64,000 nucleotides of DNA from Centropus unirufus (Eukaryota; Chordata; Aves; Cuculiformes; Centropidae): the NCBI GenBank assembly GCA_013397695.1, contig VYZI01000108.1, positions 2,299,650-2,363,649 on the forward strand, written 5' to 3'. The notes below the pieces were generated by a model. The model was not told the DNA's origin and did no database searches. It saw only the letters and a program-made list of their open reading frames with translations. Position numbers and translations under genes: made by a program. This document shows, one piece after another, positions 23,701 to 36,530 of the stretch (within the stretch, counting starts at the first letter, position 1; each line of letters begins with the position of its first letter).

Positions 23701-25539
23701 AGCTTGATTTTGAGTTAGATGTGATTGTTATAGCAAATGCTCTCTTTGCATCCATTTGTACCAAGAAACCCAAAGACACCTGGAAATCAGCCAGCCACAA
23801 ACCCAAGTTTTTCCTTAGAAACAAACAAAAATTGTAGTAGGCATTCCAAGGGTAAATCCTCAGACCCTGCATGGGCTTGACCAGGTCTTGGCTGGAAACA
23901 AAATGCCAGCACAAATTCCAAAGGTGCCCTTGATCTTGTATTTTTTGTGTCCATGTTTGAAAATGATGGCTGTGGTCTCCTGGTGTGAGAGCATGGGAAA
24001 GCAGCCGGAACCACAGGTATTGTGGCGTTCCCACTCGACTGTCATTTTGATGCACCTTTCTGGCTTAATCCCACTTGAATTTGAGTTAATTGCGAGGCAA
24101 GGTCTTCATCTGGTGGAAACTGGCAATTGAATTTTAATGGATTCCTGCTGAGTAAATTCCTCCTCATGGGATTCTTTACTTTCAGTCCCCTGTACCGGCG
24201 AGTGTACCCGGTGCTGTGATATAATCTGGGGGGAGGAAAGGAAGGATGAGAATGGAAAAGGCAGCCAAGATATTATATGTACATATATATATATAATATA
24301 TTTTACATATGTGTGTATATATATATAAAATATTGTGAGATCTTTTAAAATGATGGATGCTAAATAAATACATAAGATTGGATAAGTTACCTTAGCATCA
24401 TCGTGTTGCTGTTTTGAAAAGCAGTTGTAGCAGGGAGGATGTGTTGGGGCTGTGCTGTTAGTGCTGTTTAATTTATATATGCTCCTTCCTAATAAAACTT
24501 GTTGGTACCATCGTCTGTTAGTTTGGTTTCCTGCCTTTCTCTTCCTCTCACAGCGTTGTAGATGGAGGTGGGATTACAGCCTAGGGAACCTCTGTTTCAC
24601 ACATGTCTGCTGTGCGCTGCTCACGAAGAAGCAATCACTGTAACTCATAAATATGTGTACTCACCCTCCAAAGACATATAAAACATATTTGAGCTATAAG
24701 GCTGTACAAACATGAAGCAATGCTGATGACGACATGCAAACCACAAGGGGGAAGCTTGGCTGGCTCAGATCCTTTTAGAACCTGGAAATGTTTGCATAGC
24801 CTTGTTGCTCGGCTCTGTTTCTTCCTTGATGGATAGGTAGGTAGGCAACTATCAAAGACTTGAGTGAAGCGCTTGCTGCAGCTGAATAATATCTTAAATC
24901 CTAGCTGTTGTCCAGCTTTTTAGCTTTGGGTCTGGTTTTCTAGTTTTCTCCACCTCTCTGCTTACAGCTGCTGAAGAAAAACTGGCCATGACCAAAGGAG
25001 CAGCACTGGTTCTCGGCCTGCAGTGGTTCTCTTCTTGGGCAGTGTGCAAGAAGAGCTGAAAGAGCTGCTTGTGTATTATGTGGTACAAGTCACATGCAGC
25101 TCCGTAATCAATGCATTACTGCACCAGGAACAGTTTCAGGGAACGCTGGCTCGTGTGTGGAGTGAAGCTGGGCAGGATTATGGCCAGAAAATGCATTGCT
25201 GTGTTTTGAGCAAGACACTGAATGCATTGTGTTTAAGCTCTTAAAAGCAATTTTCAAATGGATTTTCTTACCTTTCCTTTTTTTTTTATGCCATTTCCTT
25301 TCTCAGATTTGCTTTCTCAGGCCAGAGGAGAAGACAAATGGTTCTTATACATTTTATCATTTTTATTTCTATGTTCTGCCTGTTAAAATTATTTTGCGAT
25401 ACTCCAACTGCAAACAGCAGACTTTTTTTTTTGTTAATGACTGCAGGAAGTACTGGTGGCATTCCTTTCCCTGTAAATCTCATAATTATGGAAGAATTGG
25501 TTTGCCAAAGCCATGACTTCACGGCTTCCAGTTGATTAG
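20701..25539. other. Non-coding DNA, no gene recognised
   Basis: Includes an imperfect repeat of ATAGGGATGT units around 21779-21806, a G10-like run near 22544-22553, an alternating AT tract (listed separately) and T10 at 25278-25287. Two antisense frames of 140-170 codons have no recognisable domains. No transposon is identified. Confidence 0.45.
24269..24331. repeat. AT-rich dinucleotide tract with palindrome
   Basis: Alternating TA/AT sequence interrupted by CA and TG steps. TATATGTACATATA (24274-24287) is a perfect 14-bp palindrome. The second half, with TTTTACATATG and TATATAAAATATT, forms a further imperfect inverted repeat. It is likely unstable and length-polymorphic. Confidence 0.85.
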
Positions 25540-25785
25540 GCAATATTGCTTTAAAATTTTGTGAACTGGAGATGGTGCATCTTGAAGCTGACAAGTGCAG
25601 CAGGGCTGAGAATTGGCCTGTTTGGACAGAACAGTGGGTGATTGAGGCAGAGTCAAATGGGTGCTGTTTCTGTGATCAGCAAGAAATGACTTATGCATAT
25701 TTATTAGCGTGTTATCAATTAATGTACCATTAAATGGAGAATTTGAAACCTTTATGTTATATTATCCGTGATTTTCTATGGTAGG
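25540..25785. promoter_or_regulatory. Candidate conserved regulatory element (POU/homeodomain-like motifs)
   Basis: The core at 25688-25735 reads TGACTTATGCATATTTATTA, then GTTATCAATTAATG and CCATTAAATGG. This combines a POU-like GCATATTTAT with several ATTA cores. The upstream part holds GTTGATTAGGCAATATTGC (25531-25549). There is no repeat signature or long frame. The reading as an enhancer is inference. Confidence 0.28.
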
Positions 25786-26811
25786 GGCGCTGAACTCGTG
25801 TTGCTTACTACAGCCAGAGTTAAGGTTGGTCTTGACTGTGTCTAAGGTGGAAGCTTCTGTCTTGGAGAAGCAATCACCACGAATATTTCTGAATAGCTAG
25901 AGCTGGGCACCCTTGCCTGGTTCTGCAATAGGGATAATGGATGCCTTAAGAAAGATGCCACCATGTGCTGTGGGGTGAGAGACTTTTGAGTGTCATGAGC
26001 TAACAAAACTTATTTACTTGGATTACATCCTTTAAAGGCAGGAGAATTTTTTACTGTGAGTTTAGAACAGCATTTGATCTGCTTTTCCTTTTTCAGTCAT
26101 GCAGGAAAATGCGATTGCATCTTTAATTTCCCCTGGGCACAACTGCCAGAAAGGACTGGTGTGGCGCTTCAGCCCCAGAGCTGCCCCTCCAAACCTCTTC
26201 CCTGCTTGGACGGGCTGTAGCAGCTGCTGGATCTGTCTCAGCTTTCAAAGGAGGTGCAGCAGCAGTGATGCTTGAGCCATGCTAACTTTGCTCCTCTTCT
26301 TGGTGACAGGAAGGCTCTTTGGATGATGGACCAGACTGGGCTGAACTGTCAGCTCGGGCAGTTTTCTTTTAATGATTTTTTTTTTTCCAAATATTTATTA
26401 TGTTGTTCTGTCCCTCCTTGAATTTATGATCGGAGATGGCTGCTTACATGCTTCACTTGACAGACCTGATGCATGACTTAAAACTGGCTGCAGATGCATT
26501 TGGAAGAGGTTTTGCTTTTTGAGCGATGTGCATCTTGAGCTGGTAGGGGGTAAAGATGGCTCATTCTTTCACTGTTACACAATGTGTTATACGTGAGTTT
26601 TTGTTTGTGGAAGTGCTGAGAGGGGGAGCAGAGCCAAAAAAAAGGAGCACAAAAAAGGGCTCAAACCAATCAAATGGAGTTGTAGAAGTCATATTGACGT
26701 TTGCTGTGTGCGTTACTGGTTGGGTTGACTTCATAGTGGTGAAATTAATAGCTAGTTGGGATGTTTCTTTCTGTGGGATGTTGCTTTTCCTGTTGTCACA
26801 TAGCGCTGCTG
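25786..26811. other. Non-coding DNA, nothing recognised
   Basis: Mixed sequence with a T11 run at 26376-26386. Open frames stay below about 160 codons, and the longest antisense one overlaps the adjacent CR1 fragment. No RNA gene or transposon is recognised. Confidence 0.45.
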
Positions 26812-26915
26812 AGGATCTGAGCGGCCTGGCCTGGTGAGAGGTGCCATGGCAGGGCGGTTGGAACTGGATGATCTCTGAAATCCCTTCCAGTCCAAACCAT
26901 TCTATGATTCTGTGA
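26812..26915 (+). mobile_element. CR1 LINE 3' terminus
   Basis: Contains the last ~100 bases of a CR1: a CCTGGCCTGGTGAGAGGTG block, 'GTTGGAACTGGATGATCTC' and 'CCCTTCCAGTCCAAACC'. It ends in ATTCTATG ATTCTGTGA, the octamer-like terminal repeats that define the CR1 3' end. It is 5'-truncated, which is the usual outcome of incomplete reverse transcription. The subfamily appears to be the same as the copy at 277-690. Confidence 0.92.
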
Positions 26916-29900
26916 TCTGCTACCTGACTGGCAAGACAGTGGGTACCATCCCTGCAGGGCTTGTACTTAAAAGAACTTGGATCCTGGAAGTTCATGGATG
27001 TTGCATTTGTGAAATCAGATTTGGGTAAAAAACCAAAAGTCATGTTTCTTTGAGGGGGATAAAAAAAGCTGTGTTAGCTGCCCTAGCACCTGTACTCTGA
27101 TTTAAAGAAAGAATTTTTATAAGGTAAGTGTGCTTCATTGTAACATCTGGATTAAAAAAAATATTTGCCCATTGTTCATTCAGTTGTTGTTTCTCCCCAT
27201 ACAATGAACTGTAGACTAAGTTTGAGTGCAAACCTGCCTCAGAGGAAATTGTTTGGTGTCATGCCCTGCAAATTCAGCCTAGAGAGTTCCTTAAGCAAAT
27301 AATGAGTAGAGTTCAGGGACTAAAACTCTATACACTTTATAAGGTATGCCTTTTCGTCTAGGAATATAAAGTATTAATTCCTCTCCATCTCTAAAAAGAA
27401 GGATAAAAATTGCTCTTCTTTCCAACTTGGCAGCAAAATGAAGGTGGTGCAGTCAAAAAGGAGTGGCTACAAAAAGATGAAGCATATTGGTTGTGAGTCT
27501 GCCAAAGGTGGGCAGCTGTATTGCTATTTTCAGCTAATTCTGTGAACTCAGTCAGAGTTTTCACTTAAATTAAAGACTGAAGGTATATTTAGTCATCATT
27601 AGGTTCTTCTCGATGAAAGATTTTGTTCCATGGTTTAATAGCAAGGGTGGAAGAGAAACAGAAGGTAAGCCAGTTAACCATTATTGTGTCTTTTCCTTCA
27701 CTAAAATAGAGTTGTCTTTGCACTTTCTAATATTTGGTTGGCAAAAAATATTGGAGTTTGCAGTAAATAAATAAATAGAAGGTTTTAATTTGTAGTTTGC
27801 AGAGCCATGTCATTCCAATTCCTGACTTTTTCTCCCTGGGGGAGTTATTTCAGAACGAGTGAGCCATGGGGACCACTGTCCAAATGCTTGTCTGAAAACC
27901 ACCTTCACTGGAAGGTGAACCTTCCAGCCTGGGTATCCCAGCTCTGCCTGGAATAAAGGTACCAGGGGTTAGAAGTCTCCTAGTTTCTCAAGTATTTGGA
28001 AATACACTTTGCAGACCTGTTTCTGTGGAGGAAAGAAAATGGAGACCAGATAAATGAGGTTCTCATCTGGATGCGCAAAATTTTAATGTTTCTCTTGAGA
28101 CTTGGAGGAATTTAAAAAAAAAAAAAGGCAAGCAAGAAGTGATAGATATAGTTTTAGGAACAGAACATACATTCGTACGGTCATTCCTGGCTTTTTGTCC
28201 TCATTTCGTACCTTTTTCCTAAATTCCTTGAAGGGTTACCTTTCCACTGTCCTTAGTTTGGAAAGCACCTAAGTTTTGAGCCCTACGAAATTTTTAGGGT
28301 CCCCAACAACTGTGAAAATGCCATCAAAAAGCTCACTTTTGTGTCACAGCTTCATGAATTCCTTTGACCACCAGAGCAAGGCAGCAGCCGCAGCCCATTG
28401 GCATCGCTAGGGATGGAGCCCTGGGCACCTTCGGTGGATGCATTAACACATTTTGGGCAGTGGGCAATGCCTTTGCTGCTCCCTGCCATTCCCTATTGGA
28501 TAGACTGTCCTCAGCTTAGCATTGGGGTGCGCTTCTGACTTCATTCCCACAAGGTCGTGTGAAAAAACAGCCTCCCCCGCGCAGCAGCGCAATAAATATC
28601 CTGGCAGGTCTCAGTCTATAAAGTCTGTTCTAGATTTACGATGATGTCGTTATTTGTCAAGAAAACCATGAACGAATCTCATGTAAAGGAACGTGAGAGG
28701 TTAAACAAGGAAAGGCAAAGACACCAGCGCATTTCAGGAGGAATTTTTTAGGGGGTTCATGCTGAAGTGGGTGATCTGTGATGTGTTCGAAAGGTGAACG
28801 AAAGCATTTGCACTCTGCAAATTTACTTGTATGAATTTTCTTTACGGGGGTGGGCGTTTGGTTCTCGTTGCCTCAGTGCTGCTACGAGCACTTGCAGCGT
28901 GCTGCCTTCATAATAAGTTGTCTGTGGTCCTCGAGGTTGCTCCCGAGATGCCCCATGTCTCGTGGGAGAGGGCTATGGGGTTTGTTTGACCTGTGAGTGC
29001 TTGTGCCCCAGTGCCCAATGGGGCTGGGTTTTCTGAACTAGCTCGTCTCTCACATGTGAATTTTTTGGTTATGGATGCATCCCTTGAGGATGTAAAGGAA
29101 GTTTCTGACAGCCCTACCAGAAGAACAGATGTTGTTGGGATGGTACTGGGTAAATCTTTGCAGAGTAGATGTGCTGAACCAGTTAAAATGAGTGAGTAAA
29201 GTGCATGTATATTCATTTGAAGTCACCATTTTCGTGTGTTATACTAGAACTGTTAGACAGTTTGGCATTCTCTAATAGTTGGTTAGCAAAGTCTTTTCCT
29301 CCCATCAAAAATATCTTTCCAGTTGGATCGCCTTCTGTTTATTTGTTTGCTTGTGTTTTGATCTTGCAAGACAAAATAGCTGTGCACAACAAAATAGCTG
29401 GATATAGTTACTTGCAATGTGCGCTTAGAGGGTAATGTATCCGTCTCCCCAAAGCCTTTCCTGGGTTTTAGGCATAGAAATAACAGAAGTAGCCATCACA
29501 TGGCTAAGGCAGACTCTGGGCAAACTCATGTAGACCCGAGGTGGCTCGGGGAAGAAGGCGTTCCTGCCAAGCAGCCCTTGGAGCAGACGGCCAACACGGG
29601 AAGACAGCTTTTCTTCCTTAGCTGCAGCAAGTGAAATCGATTTTAAACAGCTCCCTTGCCTTTCAGGTCTGTGCTGTGGCTCTCTTGGCTTAGAAGATCT
29701 GGGAAGGCTGAGCTTTAGAAAACAAAAAGCGTTCTTCCCAGTCAATCGGTCCGTCATGGTTTTCGGCTGTTTCCGCGATTGTAATTGTGGAGGAGATTAA
29801 AATACTTCTCTCTCGTTATCAGCAAAATTAATTCCCCCGCTGCCTGCTTCTCACAAAGAGTGCCTGGCGTGGCTCGGCCGTGCCTTGTCCTCCACCCTCT

Positions 29901-30834
29901 GCTCCCCACATGCCCCTTCCTGCTTGGGCCAGTGGATACGTGGCAAAATTTGTTAAAATTCACTGTCTTTGTGGTGGGTTTAAACATGCAGATTTCTCAC
30001 TTCTGTAATTGTCTGGAGAGCTTAACAATAATTGCAACCTTGGGTTTTATGAAGAATTTCTGTAGCGTTCTTCATGTTAGTGAAACCACAGAGCCTCTAG
30101 GTGAAACGCGTTTATGGGGGTTTATTCTGTCTTTTGTTAATGTGTTTCTCCTCTCTGCTCTCTGAAAGCAACTTTGTGGTCAGGAATGCTGATTGGTTTG
30201 TATTGGAGTCTTGTCTTTTGGTATTTCCCATCTGCCATCCCTTTTTTTTTTTTGCACGTGCAAAGCAATTTGAAGACAAAATAGGGACCTGATGTTACCT
30301 AAAACTAAAATAAAATTAGTTTAGCATACTCGCTGCCTGTGGGTCAGTTTATGCCCAGCCTGCTGAACAGAGAGGGGGCGTGAAGAGAGGTTATGGGGTA
30401 GCCTATTGAAACTGAGAGCTGTGTACACCTTGCATCATTTTTTATTAATTAACGATTGATCCTGGCACCCTGGAGTTGAACAGCTCGGTTTGAAGGGGCA
30501 CTGGCTGCTCTTGCCCTGCCTGACCCATCATGAGGCTCTCCCTCACCGCGTGCAGGCAGGGGAGTAACAACACCATTTAGAAACACAAAATAGCTCAGTT
30601 CAACCCCTTCCCATTAGAAGTTAGGGATGAAATTTGTGAGCCGATCACGGGATGGAGGAGCTGGCCTGTCCTTGTCCGTGCTTGGAGGGATCAGTGGCAT
30701 TGGGGATGCAGGGCTCTCCCTGCTTCTGTTGGCGGAGGTGCTGCCCCAACATCACATCACTGCCTGGGATTCCGGCGGTTCCTCCTGTAGTTAACAACAC
30801 AGGGTCCACATTCTCAGCTTGGGACGATTTTGAG
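26916..30834. other. Non-coding DNA, nothing recognised
   Basis: AT-rich up to about 28.3 kb with an A13 run (28114-28126), then more mixed sequence with a T12 run at 30242-30253. Homeobox-like cores occur but without clear clustering. No frame resembles a protein family. Confidence 0.45.
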
Positions 30835-31060
30835 GAGAGGTTAATGTCAATGTTAATGCTAATGAGCTGTTTGCACTAATATAGGAAGCAGCTTGAGTGT
30901 GTGGGTTCAGCAAACAAAGTGTGGTGGAAGGCTTATATAATTAGCATTAATGTTGGGTACAAAACACTCCATCAACAGTATCAGCTGACTTATCTCATTA
31001 TGAGCTTTTGCTGTTTCATGAATCTAATAAAACGTGAATTTTTAAGACAGGGTAGTGAGA
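30835..31060. promoter_or_regulatory. Candidate regulatory element with inverted POU/homeodomain sites
   Basis: Three TTAATG-type units occur at 30841-30866. TTAATGCTAAT (30853-30863) and ATTAGCATTAA (30940-30950) are perfect 11-bp inverted copies 76 bases apart. Each contains ATGCTAAT or its complement, a variant of the POU octamer. Downstream are CAACAGTATCAGCTGACTTA and TCTCATTATGAGC. The area lacks transposon signatures. An enhancer role is inferred from motif arrangement only. Confidence 0.33.
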
Positions 31061-34000
31061 GTAAGAGGAAGGCATGAAATTAGATTAGGGGCTATAAACA
31101 TAAACTCTGGTTTCCCTGCCCCTGTCCAAAGCCAGGCTTCTCTTTTACAGAAAACATGGACTTTTTGTTTTGAGCAGTGAGAGCCAGAATAATATAATTC
31201 AGGCAAAGTCCATCTATCAGTGCCTTAAAAAGGTGTATTTTTCCGATTGGCTTTACTAAAATCCGGGGCTTCTGCCTCAACTGTGGTGAAAGACTTAACC
31301 AAGCAATAACTTGGTGTTTTGGAATTCTGAGAATCCTGCTCTGAAAGGATGAGTGTCAATCTGATCCCCTTTGCTTCCATAGCATATTGCAATGGTGTAC
31401 ACTGGTGACTGTGTGCCCCCTGTCTCCCTCTTCTTCCTGCTTGGAAGATACAGGTTCATCCGTGGGAAGGAGAGGAGAAATTCAAAGCACTGACTAGTGC
31501 AGGGATGAAAGCCAAACCTTCATTTGTAGAAGGATGAGGAAAATCCAGCAGTCCCAAAACGGTTTGCTCTTGGGGCATCCATGAGTTTGGCAGGGTGAGG
31601 GATGGGCTGCAGCCTGAAACTGAGCTGCACGGTGTCATTGAGGCTGGTGGTGAAAGGGGCAACTGTACTGCCCACTGTGACGATAGCCAGGCGTGGAGTC
31701 ACTTGAGGAACGCTTATTGTTTAATTCCCTGACTCCAGTGCAATTTAAAGTCCCTCTCAAAACAATCATCCCCCTTTTTTATAGTATTTTTTCTTTAGAA
31801 AGTAAATAAAACCGTAGGCAGATTAAGGAATGCTGTGCACGCTCCTGGGAGAAATGGAGTAACTTCTGAAATCTGGAGCATAAAATTAAGTCGATGATGA
31901 GGCATGGGATTGGTGAGCAGGAGGAAGGGCTTGGGCTTATCCCTGGACTTGTAAGAGCCTTTAGACGAGGCAAGGATGAACACGCCATAGGACATCTAAG
32001 GTTACCTGTCATGAGAGAGCAGATAAGCGCGCTGTGGTATTTTATTTGGAGTTTAGAAAACTAATCCTGTCCAAATGGAAACAGGCTGCCATTTCTTCAT
32101 GAGATCACTGCCTTCCTTCTGAGGCATTTGTAAGAAAATCCAGTATCCTCCCCAAGATGGGGTTTGCTGAGAACTGTCTTCATTTACGGTATGATACTTT
32201 TTTAAAAATCAACCTGAGTCTGTAAATCTGATGTTTTCACAACAGAGGACTGACAGATGAAAAACTGCATTTCGCCTTCACTCTTTGCAAGTGTTCGTAA
32301 ATGCTGAATAATTTCCATAGGATGAATGGTTTTCATGCTGCCAAGTAGTTCCATGTGGAAAAATGCCTGGTATTGGTAACCATATCCACTGTGCACAGTG
32401 TCTCGTGATCCCTCCAGATATATTTAAAACAAATACTGTAGGCCAGTCATCCTCTTGTCAGTCCTGGCTGTCCCTTGGGCAGTTCATCCTGCTGAGCAAA
32501 TGCCTGCAAGCTCTCTCTTAATTCCCACAACCTCATGTATCCTGGGCACAGAGCTAGAGGCACGGAGCACCTTGTTTATCCTGACCTCCCTCCGAGGTGC
32601 TCCGAGAATGAGCTGTCCCTGTCAAAGCCAGGATGGCACTGTACTTCCTCTTGAGCTGAGATGATGAGTTGAGCTCCCTAGCTTTTCTTACTATGAAATA
32701 ATCCCCTCCTTCTTGTTTCTTTTTTTTTCTTTTAAATATGAATTTTGTGTAGAAATTTATGTGATTTTTAGATTATTTTTTTCAGTTTTGATGAAATTCC
32801 TTGTTGTGTTCTCCAACAAGATGATTAGTTGTTTTGTGCATTCCTGATTTGTCACCCACGTAGAAGAGTCTTGATTGCATTTCATAAGCCAGCTAAACTC
32901 GGCTCACAATGGGAGAGAATCAGCTTTTCACCATTAGCAGTGTGGATCCCAGTAACAGATGCATCCCGGGTGTTTGCGCTCCTCACTGGCTGGGGCATCT
33001 GTGCAGTTGTTTCGGCAGCAGCATTGCAGTGGCATGTGTTACCTATGGAGAACACGCAGAGAAACTTCCATTTTCTCCTCTGCCAGCATTTGGCTGTAGG
33101 GAATAACAGCCAGCATTTTGCTGGTGGCTCCTAGATATATTTTATAGTCAGTGTTTTTCTCCTGTGGATTCAGGTAGCCACAGGGGAGGTTGTCAATCAA
33201 AAATGCTCTTAGGGAAGGATGCCTATAGTAACTGAAGGTGGAAAACAAACACGAGACAGTTGTTCATCGCTGCAGTGTGGTACAGAGGTAAGGGAAGGAT
33301 TGTACGTGCATGTATATTTGCTTTTTAGTGTTTATTTGAGTAAGTGGGGGGATTTAAAAAAAAAATCAGAAAGCTGATGTTATTCAGTGAAAGTGAAATA
33401 AATTAATGTGTTTTGGAATATTTGTTAAGCAGCATATGTGCTGCAGAGCCTCCAGGCGTTTTAGGAATAAGCTACTTTCCAGGACCTCTGATGACATCCA
33501 GATAATACATGATATTGGCCAGAGGTAAAGCTGCCTTTTTTTAATAAACTGTTGCAAATTTCCACTACTTGCCTTGGAGGAAACCTGTCCTTTAATAATG
33601 GAAATTTATTTGGGACTTGTTCCAAGATACGGTTATGCTCAGACCTTTTCTTTAGCCTGGAAAGAAACACAGACAAGAAGAATATCATTTTAATGAGTAC
33701 AAGATGCCAGCAAAGTGCTGCTTCGAGTTCATCAGTAAATGAACTGCCCCAACCCCGAGTATTTGGCATTTTTGGCTCCGTCAAAGGGCCCGGCACAGGG
33801 CCAGCAGGAAGCAAATCCCACCGGAGGGATGGTTTTCTGCCAGACGAATGTGCTGAAGCGGATGAGGGCAGGAGCCAAGGAGGGTGCGCAGGTGAAAGGG
33901 GAGGGTTTGGCTGCTGCTGCAAAGAGGTGATGATTTTGCATTTTTGCTGCTGTGAGAATGTGGGTCGGTTGGATCGATCTGTTGCTTTGGGCCATGGAGA

Positions 34001-34284
34001 CATCTAATGAAACCAGAGCCGGTGGAGAAGAAGAGATGGGATGTCGGGTGAAACTCAGAGTTAGGAGGAAGCAGGGACCGGAGAAGGGGAAGGGCAAGCA
34101 GAGGAGCGAACATCCCATTTGGTGGCAGGGTGTTATGGTCTTGAGGAGCTTTATCTTAGATTTTTTCTAGGCCTGAATTCTGTGCTATGGCTTGTCAGAT
34201 CCTTCGGTCTGAGGGTGTTCACCAGACCTCACAGCCAGCCCATTGCTGTGTCCTTCTACTCCAGTTCCACCTGAAATCCCTGCT
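31061..34284. other. Non-coding DNA, nothing recognised
   Basis: No gene, RNA or transposon recognised. Open frames reach about 180 codons near 33461-34118 on both strands at once. This is a sign of low stop density in a GC-richer patch rather than coding. A short A run lies near 33357-33365. Confidence 0.45.
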
Positions 34285-34519
34285 ATAATACGTGGCCTCA
34301 AGCTGCACCAGGCCAAGTTCAGATTGGACATTAGGAAAAATGCTTCACCAGATGGGTCTTCAGGCCCTGGCAGAGGCTGCCTGGGGAGCGGGTGGAATCC
34401 CCATCCCTGGAGATGTTTAAAAGATGGATAGATGAGGTGCTTAGGGATATGGGTTAGTGGCAGACAGGTACGGTTGGACTTGGTCTCAGAGGTCTTTTCC
34501 AACCTGGTGATTCTTTGAA
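34285..34519 (+). mobile_element. CR1 LINE 3' fragment
   Basis: Blocks in order: 'CGTGGCCTCAAGCTGCACC', 'CAGATTGGACATTAGGAAAA', 'GGCAGAGGCTGCCTGGGGAG', 'CCATCCCTGGAGATGTTTAA', 'GGTTAGTGGCAGACAGGTAC' and 'GAGGTCTTTTCCAACCTGG', ending in TGATTCTTTGAAT. The last block is a decayed form of the ATTCTATG terminus. It is 5'-truncated, and its 5' breakpoint lies at nearly the same consensus position as the copy at 38008-38248. It belongs to the GGCAGACAGGTACGGTTGGA subfamily shared by most copies in this window. Confidence 0.92.
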
Positions 34520-36432
34520 TACATCCTGCAGCCCAGAGGGGCAGGAGGGGGAAGGGTGCCATGGGAGAACCAGCCATTTCCAGTCGTCAGCAAGAAAGGA
34601 TAAGCAGATTGAGGACAGGGGAGGGAAAGCAGAGCAAATTTTTTGTTGTTGCCTGCTCACATTAATGAGAGGAGTTGTGAGGCGCCTGGGTATGAGTTTA
34701 GGTTTTGCTAAGCCAACTGATCTGTAAAAGCGGAGAGTAAATCCATTTTCCCCCCGCTACTTTAGTAATTGGCAGAAGGCAGAAAGTCATTGTTGACTGA
34801 GAATAAACAGATTTCAGGCATTCCTAGACTGAGAAACCTGCTTAGCTTTCTAAAATCGTTCTCCCTGGTGCTCTGCTAAAAGCTTAATTGGCTGACATTT
34901 TGTATGCGAAAGATTTACTCTGCTGGCCTAAATTGAGTTATTTTGTGTAAATGTTTTTGTGGGGTTTATAAAATATTCTCCTCAGAACGTACATGCGTGT
35001 GTAAACTCTGGACTGTTTCTTTTGAAAGAGCAATAACCAGTACTCGATGTTGTGGCTTTGGCATTCAGAGGATAATTTAACCTGGAATTCAGTTTACACT
35101 TTTAGTTAACCTCGTGAGGGATTTTCTTGGTTAAAAGCTAAATAACTGTCTTTTTTTTTTTTTTCTGGATAAAACAGCTGCTATGTTACCGTCTTCCTGT
35201 AAGGGGGAAAAAAGGATGGCTGTGCTGGTCATGCCAGATATTGGGGATGAATAACCACCCTTCTTAAGGATGTGGTTCTAAACAGAGTAGGCACAGGGAG
35301 ATGCTTTAGTAGGTATAGCACAAGGCTTTGGGAGCCCTTAGATCCTTTCTGGGTTGCCAGGTCTCATTGGGAAGGATTTGACGTCATCACAAGCCACTCT
35401 TGCTGTGTGCTTTCCACAGTGGCCAGACCAGACCATCTCCTCCTCTCTTCCTTTCAGTGCTCAAAAGTCATCTCGCATACTTCCTCACTCTGTTTTTAGT
35501 GCTTTGTAATTAGTATTTTCATTCAAGCTTTAAAATTCTTCAGGGATTTACCTAGGGGAGGGCTGTGCACTTCTAACCCAGCTGCAGAAAAGGGATCTGC
35601 ATCGTATTAACCGTGAAATTTGCACGTCGGCCTTGGAATTTCAATATTTGGTGTTTATAACTTGCTGCCTGGCGTGGGTTCACCTCCGTTTCCACCTCTT
35701 ATGCTCCCAAATGTGAGTGTTCTCTCTCTCTCTCTCTCTTTTTTTTCCCTCCACCCCACTTGGATTCAAACGCTTACTCCATCCAAATAGATGAACTTTC
35801 TTTCCGGGAGGAGCAAAGCCACAGAGTCATTACTAGGGGCTGTGCTGGTGATGTGGAATTTTAAACATTCAAGTGTGTTGACTTTTGGATTTGACAAGGG
35901 CTCCCCTTGGACCTTTTCTTGCACGCTGTTCCTACAGTAAACATCCAGTACGGTAAAAGTCCCCCCTGAAGCTGTAGGTGTCAAGCAGCCGAGGCTTATG
36001 CACTGTGGATGGAGGAGCCTAATTTCTTAGGGAAACAAGGTGTCATCAACAAGGTGGCTTTGTCTGTGTCATCCTACTCTGAACAGCTTTTTGAACGCAT
36101 CTTCCACTTCCTGGCCAGAAGAGGATTAGGAGGTCTTCAAATACTTCACCTTTTCTCTTTTTTTTTTCTGTTGGAAGTGAGCTGGAGAAATCCCAAACTA
36201 GTAGCCCCACAAGCAGAAAAGCAGGCAAAGCTCCGTAGCTTTCTCCTTGAGAAGCAGCTGTCCCTCCTGCCCTGTGGCTGGGAAACTTGTCAGGGATTGA
36301 GGGAGATGGCATTCCTGCACCCAGAGGAGTTTAAGAGCTTTGGGAGCAAAGACTGTGCAGCCAAGGGAGAGCTGTGCTCCTCTGGCCCAGCAACCCAAGT
36401 TCATGGCACCCTTTGTTAACCTTCGAGCAGAC
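34520..36432. other. Non-coding DNA, nothing recognised
   Basis: Contains T14 at 35151-35164 and a (TC)n tract listed separately. A 136-codon open frame at 36009-36419 starts with ATG but shows no domain and shares its span with antisense frames. It is not called as a gene. Confidence 0.45.
35721..35746. repeat. (TC)n microsatellite running into poly-T
   Basis: About nine TC units are followed by eight T. It is a pure polypyrimidine strand and probably length-polymorphic. Confidence 0.9.
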
Positions 36433-36530
36433 TCATAGAACCATGGAATCACCAGGTTGGAAAAGACCTCCGAGATTGAGTCCGACCATACCTTGTCTGC
36501 CACTAAAGCATATCCTTAAATCATCTACCC
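36433..36530 (-). mobile_element. CR1 LINE 3' terminus
   Basis: Reverse-complement CR1 end. It starts with TCATAGAACCATGGAATCACC, the decayed ATTCTATG terminal repeat. It continues with 'GGTTGGAAAAGACCTCCGAG', 'TTGAGTCCGACCATACC' and 'GCCACTAAAGCATATCC', then loses similarity after about 36530. It is only ~100 bases long and 5'-truncated. It lies between two sense-oriented copies of the same subfamily. Confidence 0.9.

Noticed and set aside
33461..34118. Open frames of 110-180 codons on both strands
   Set aside because: Simultaneous openness in several frames reflects low stop density in a GC-richer patch. No domain or codon pattern favours one frame.
36009..36419. 136-codon frame starting with ATG
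   Set aside because: No recognisable domain. Antisense frames of similar length share the span and there is no splice or promoter support.
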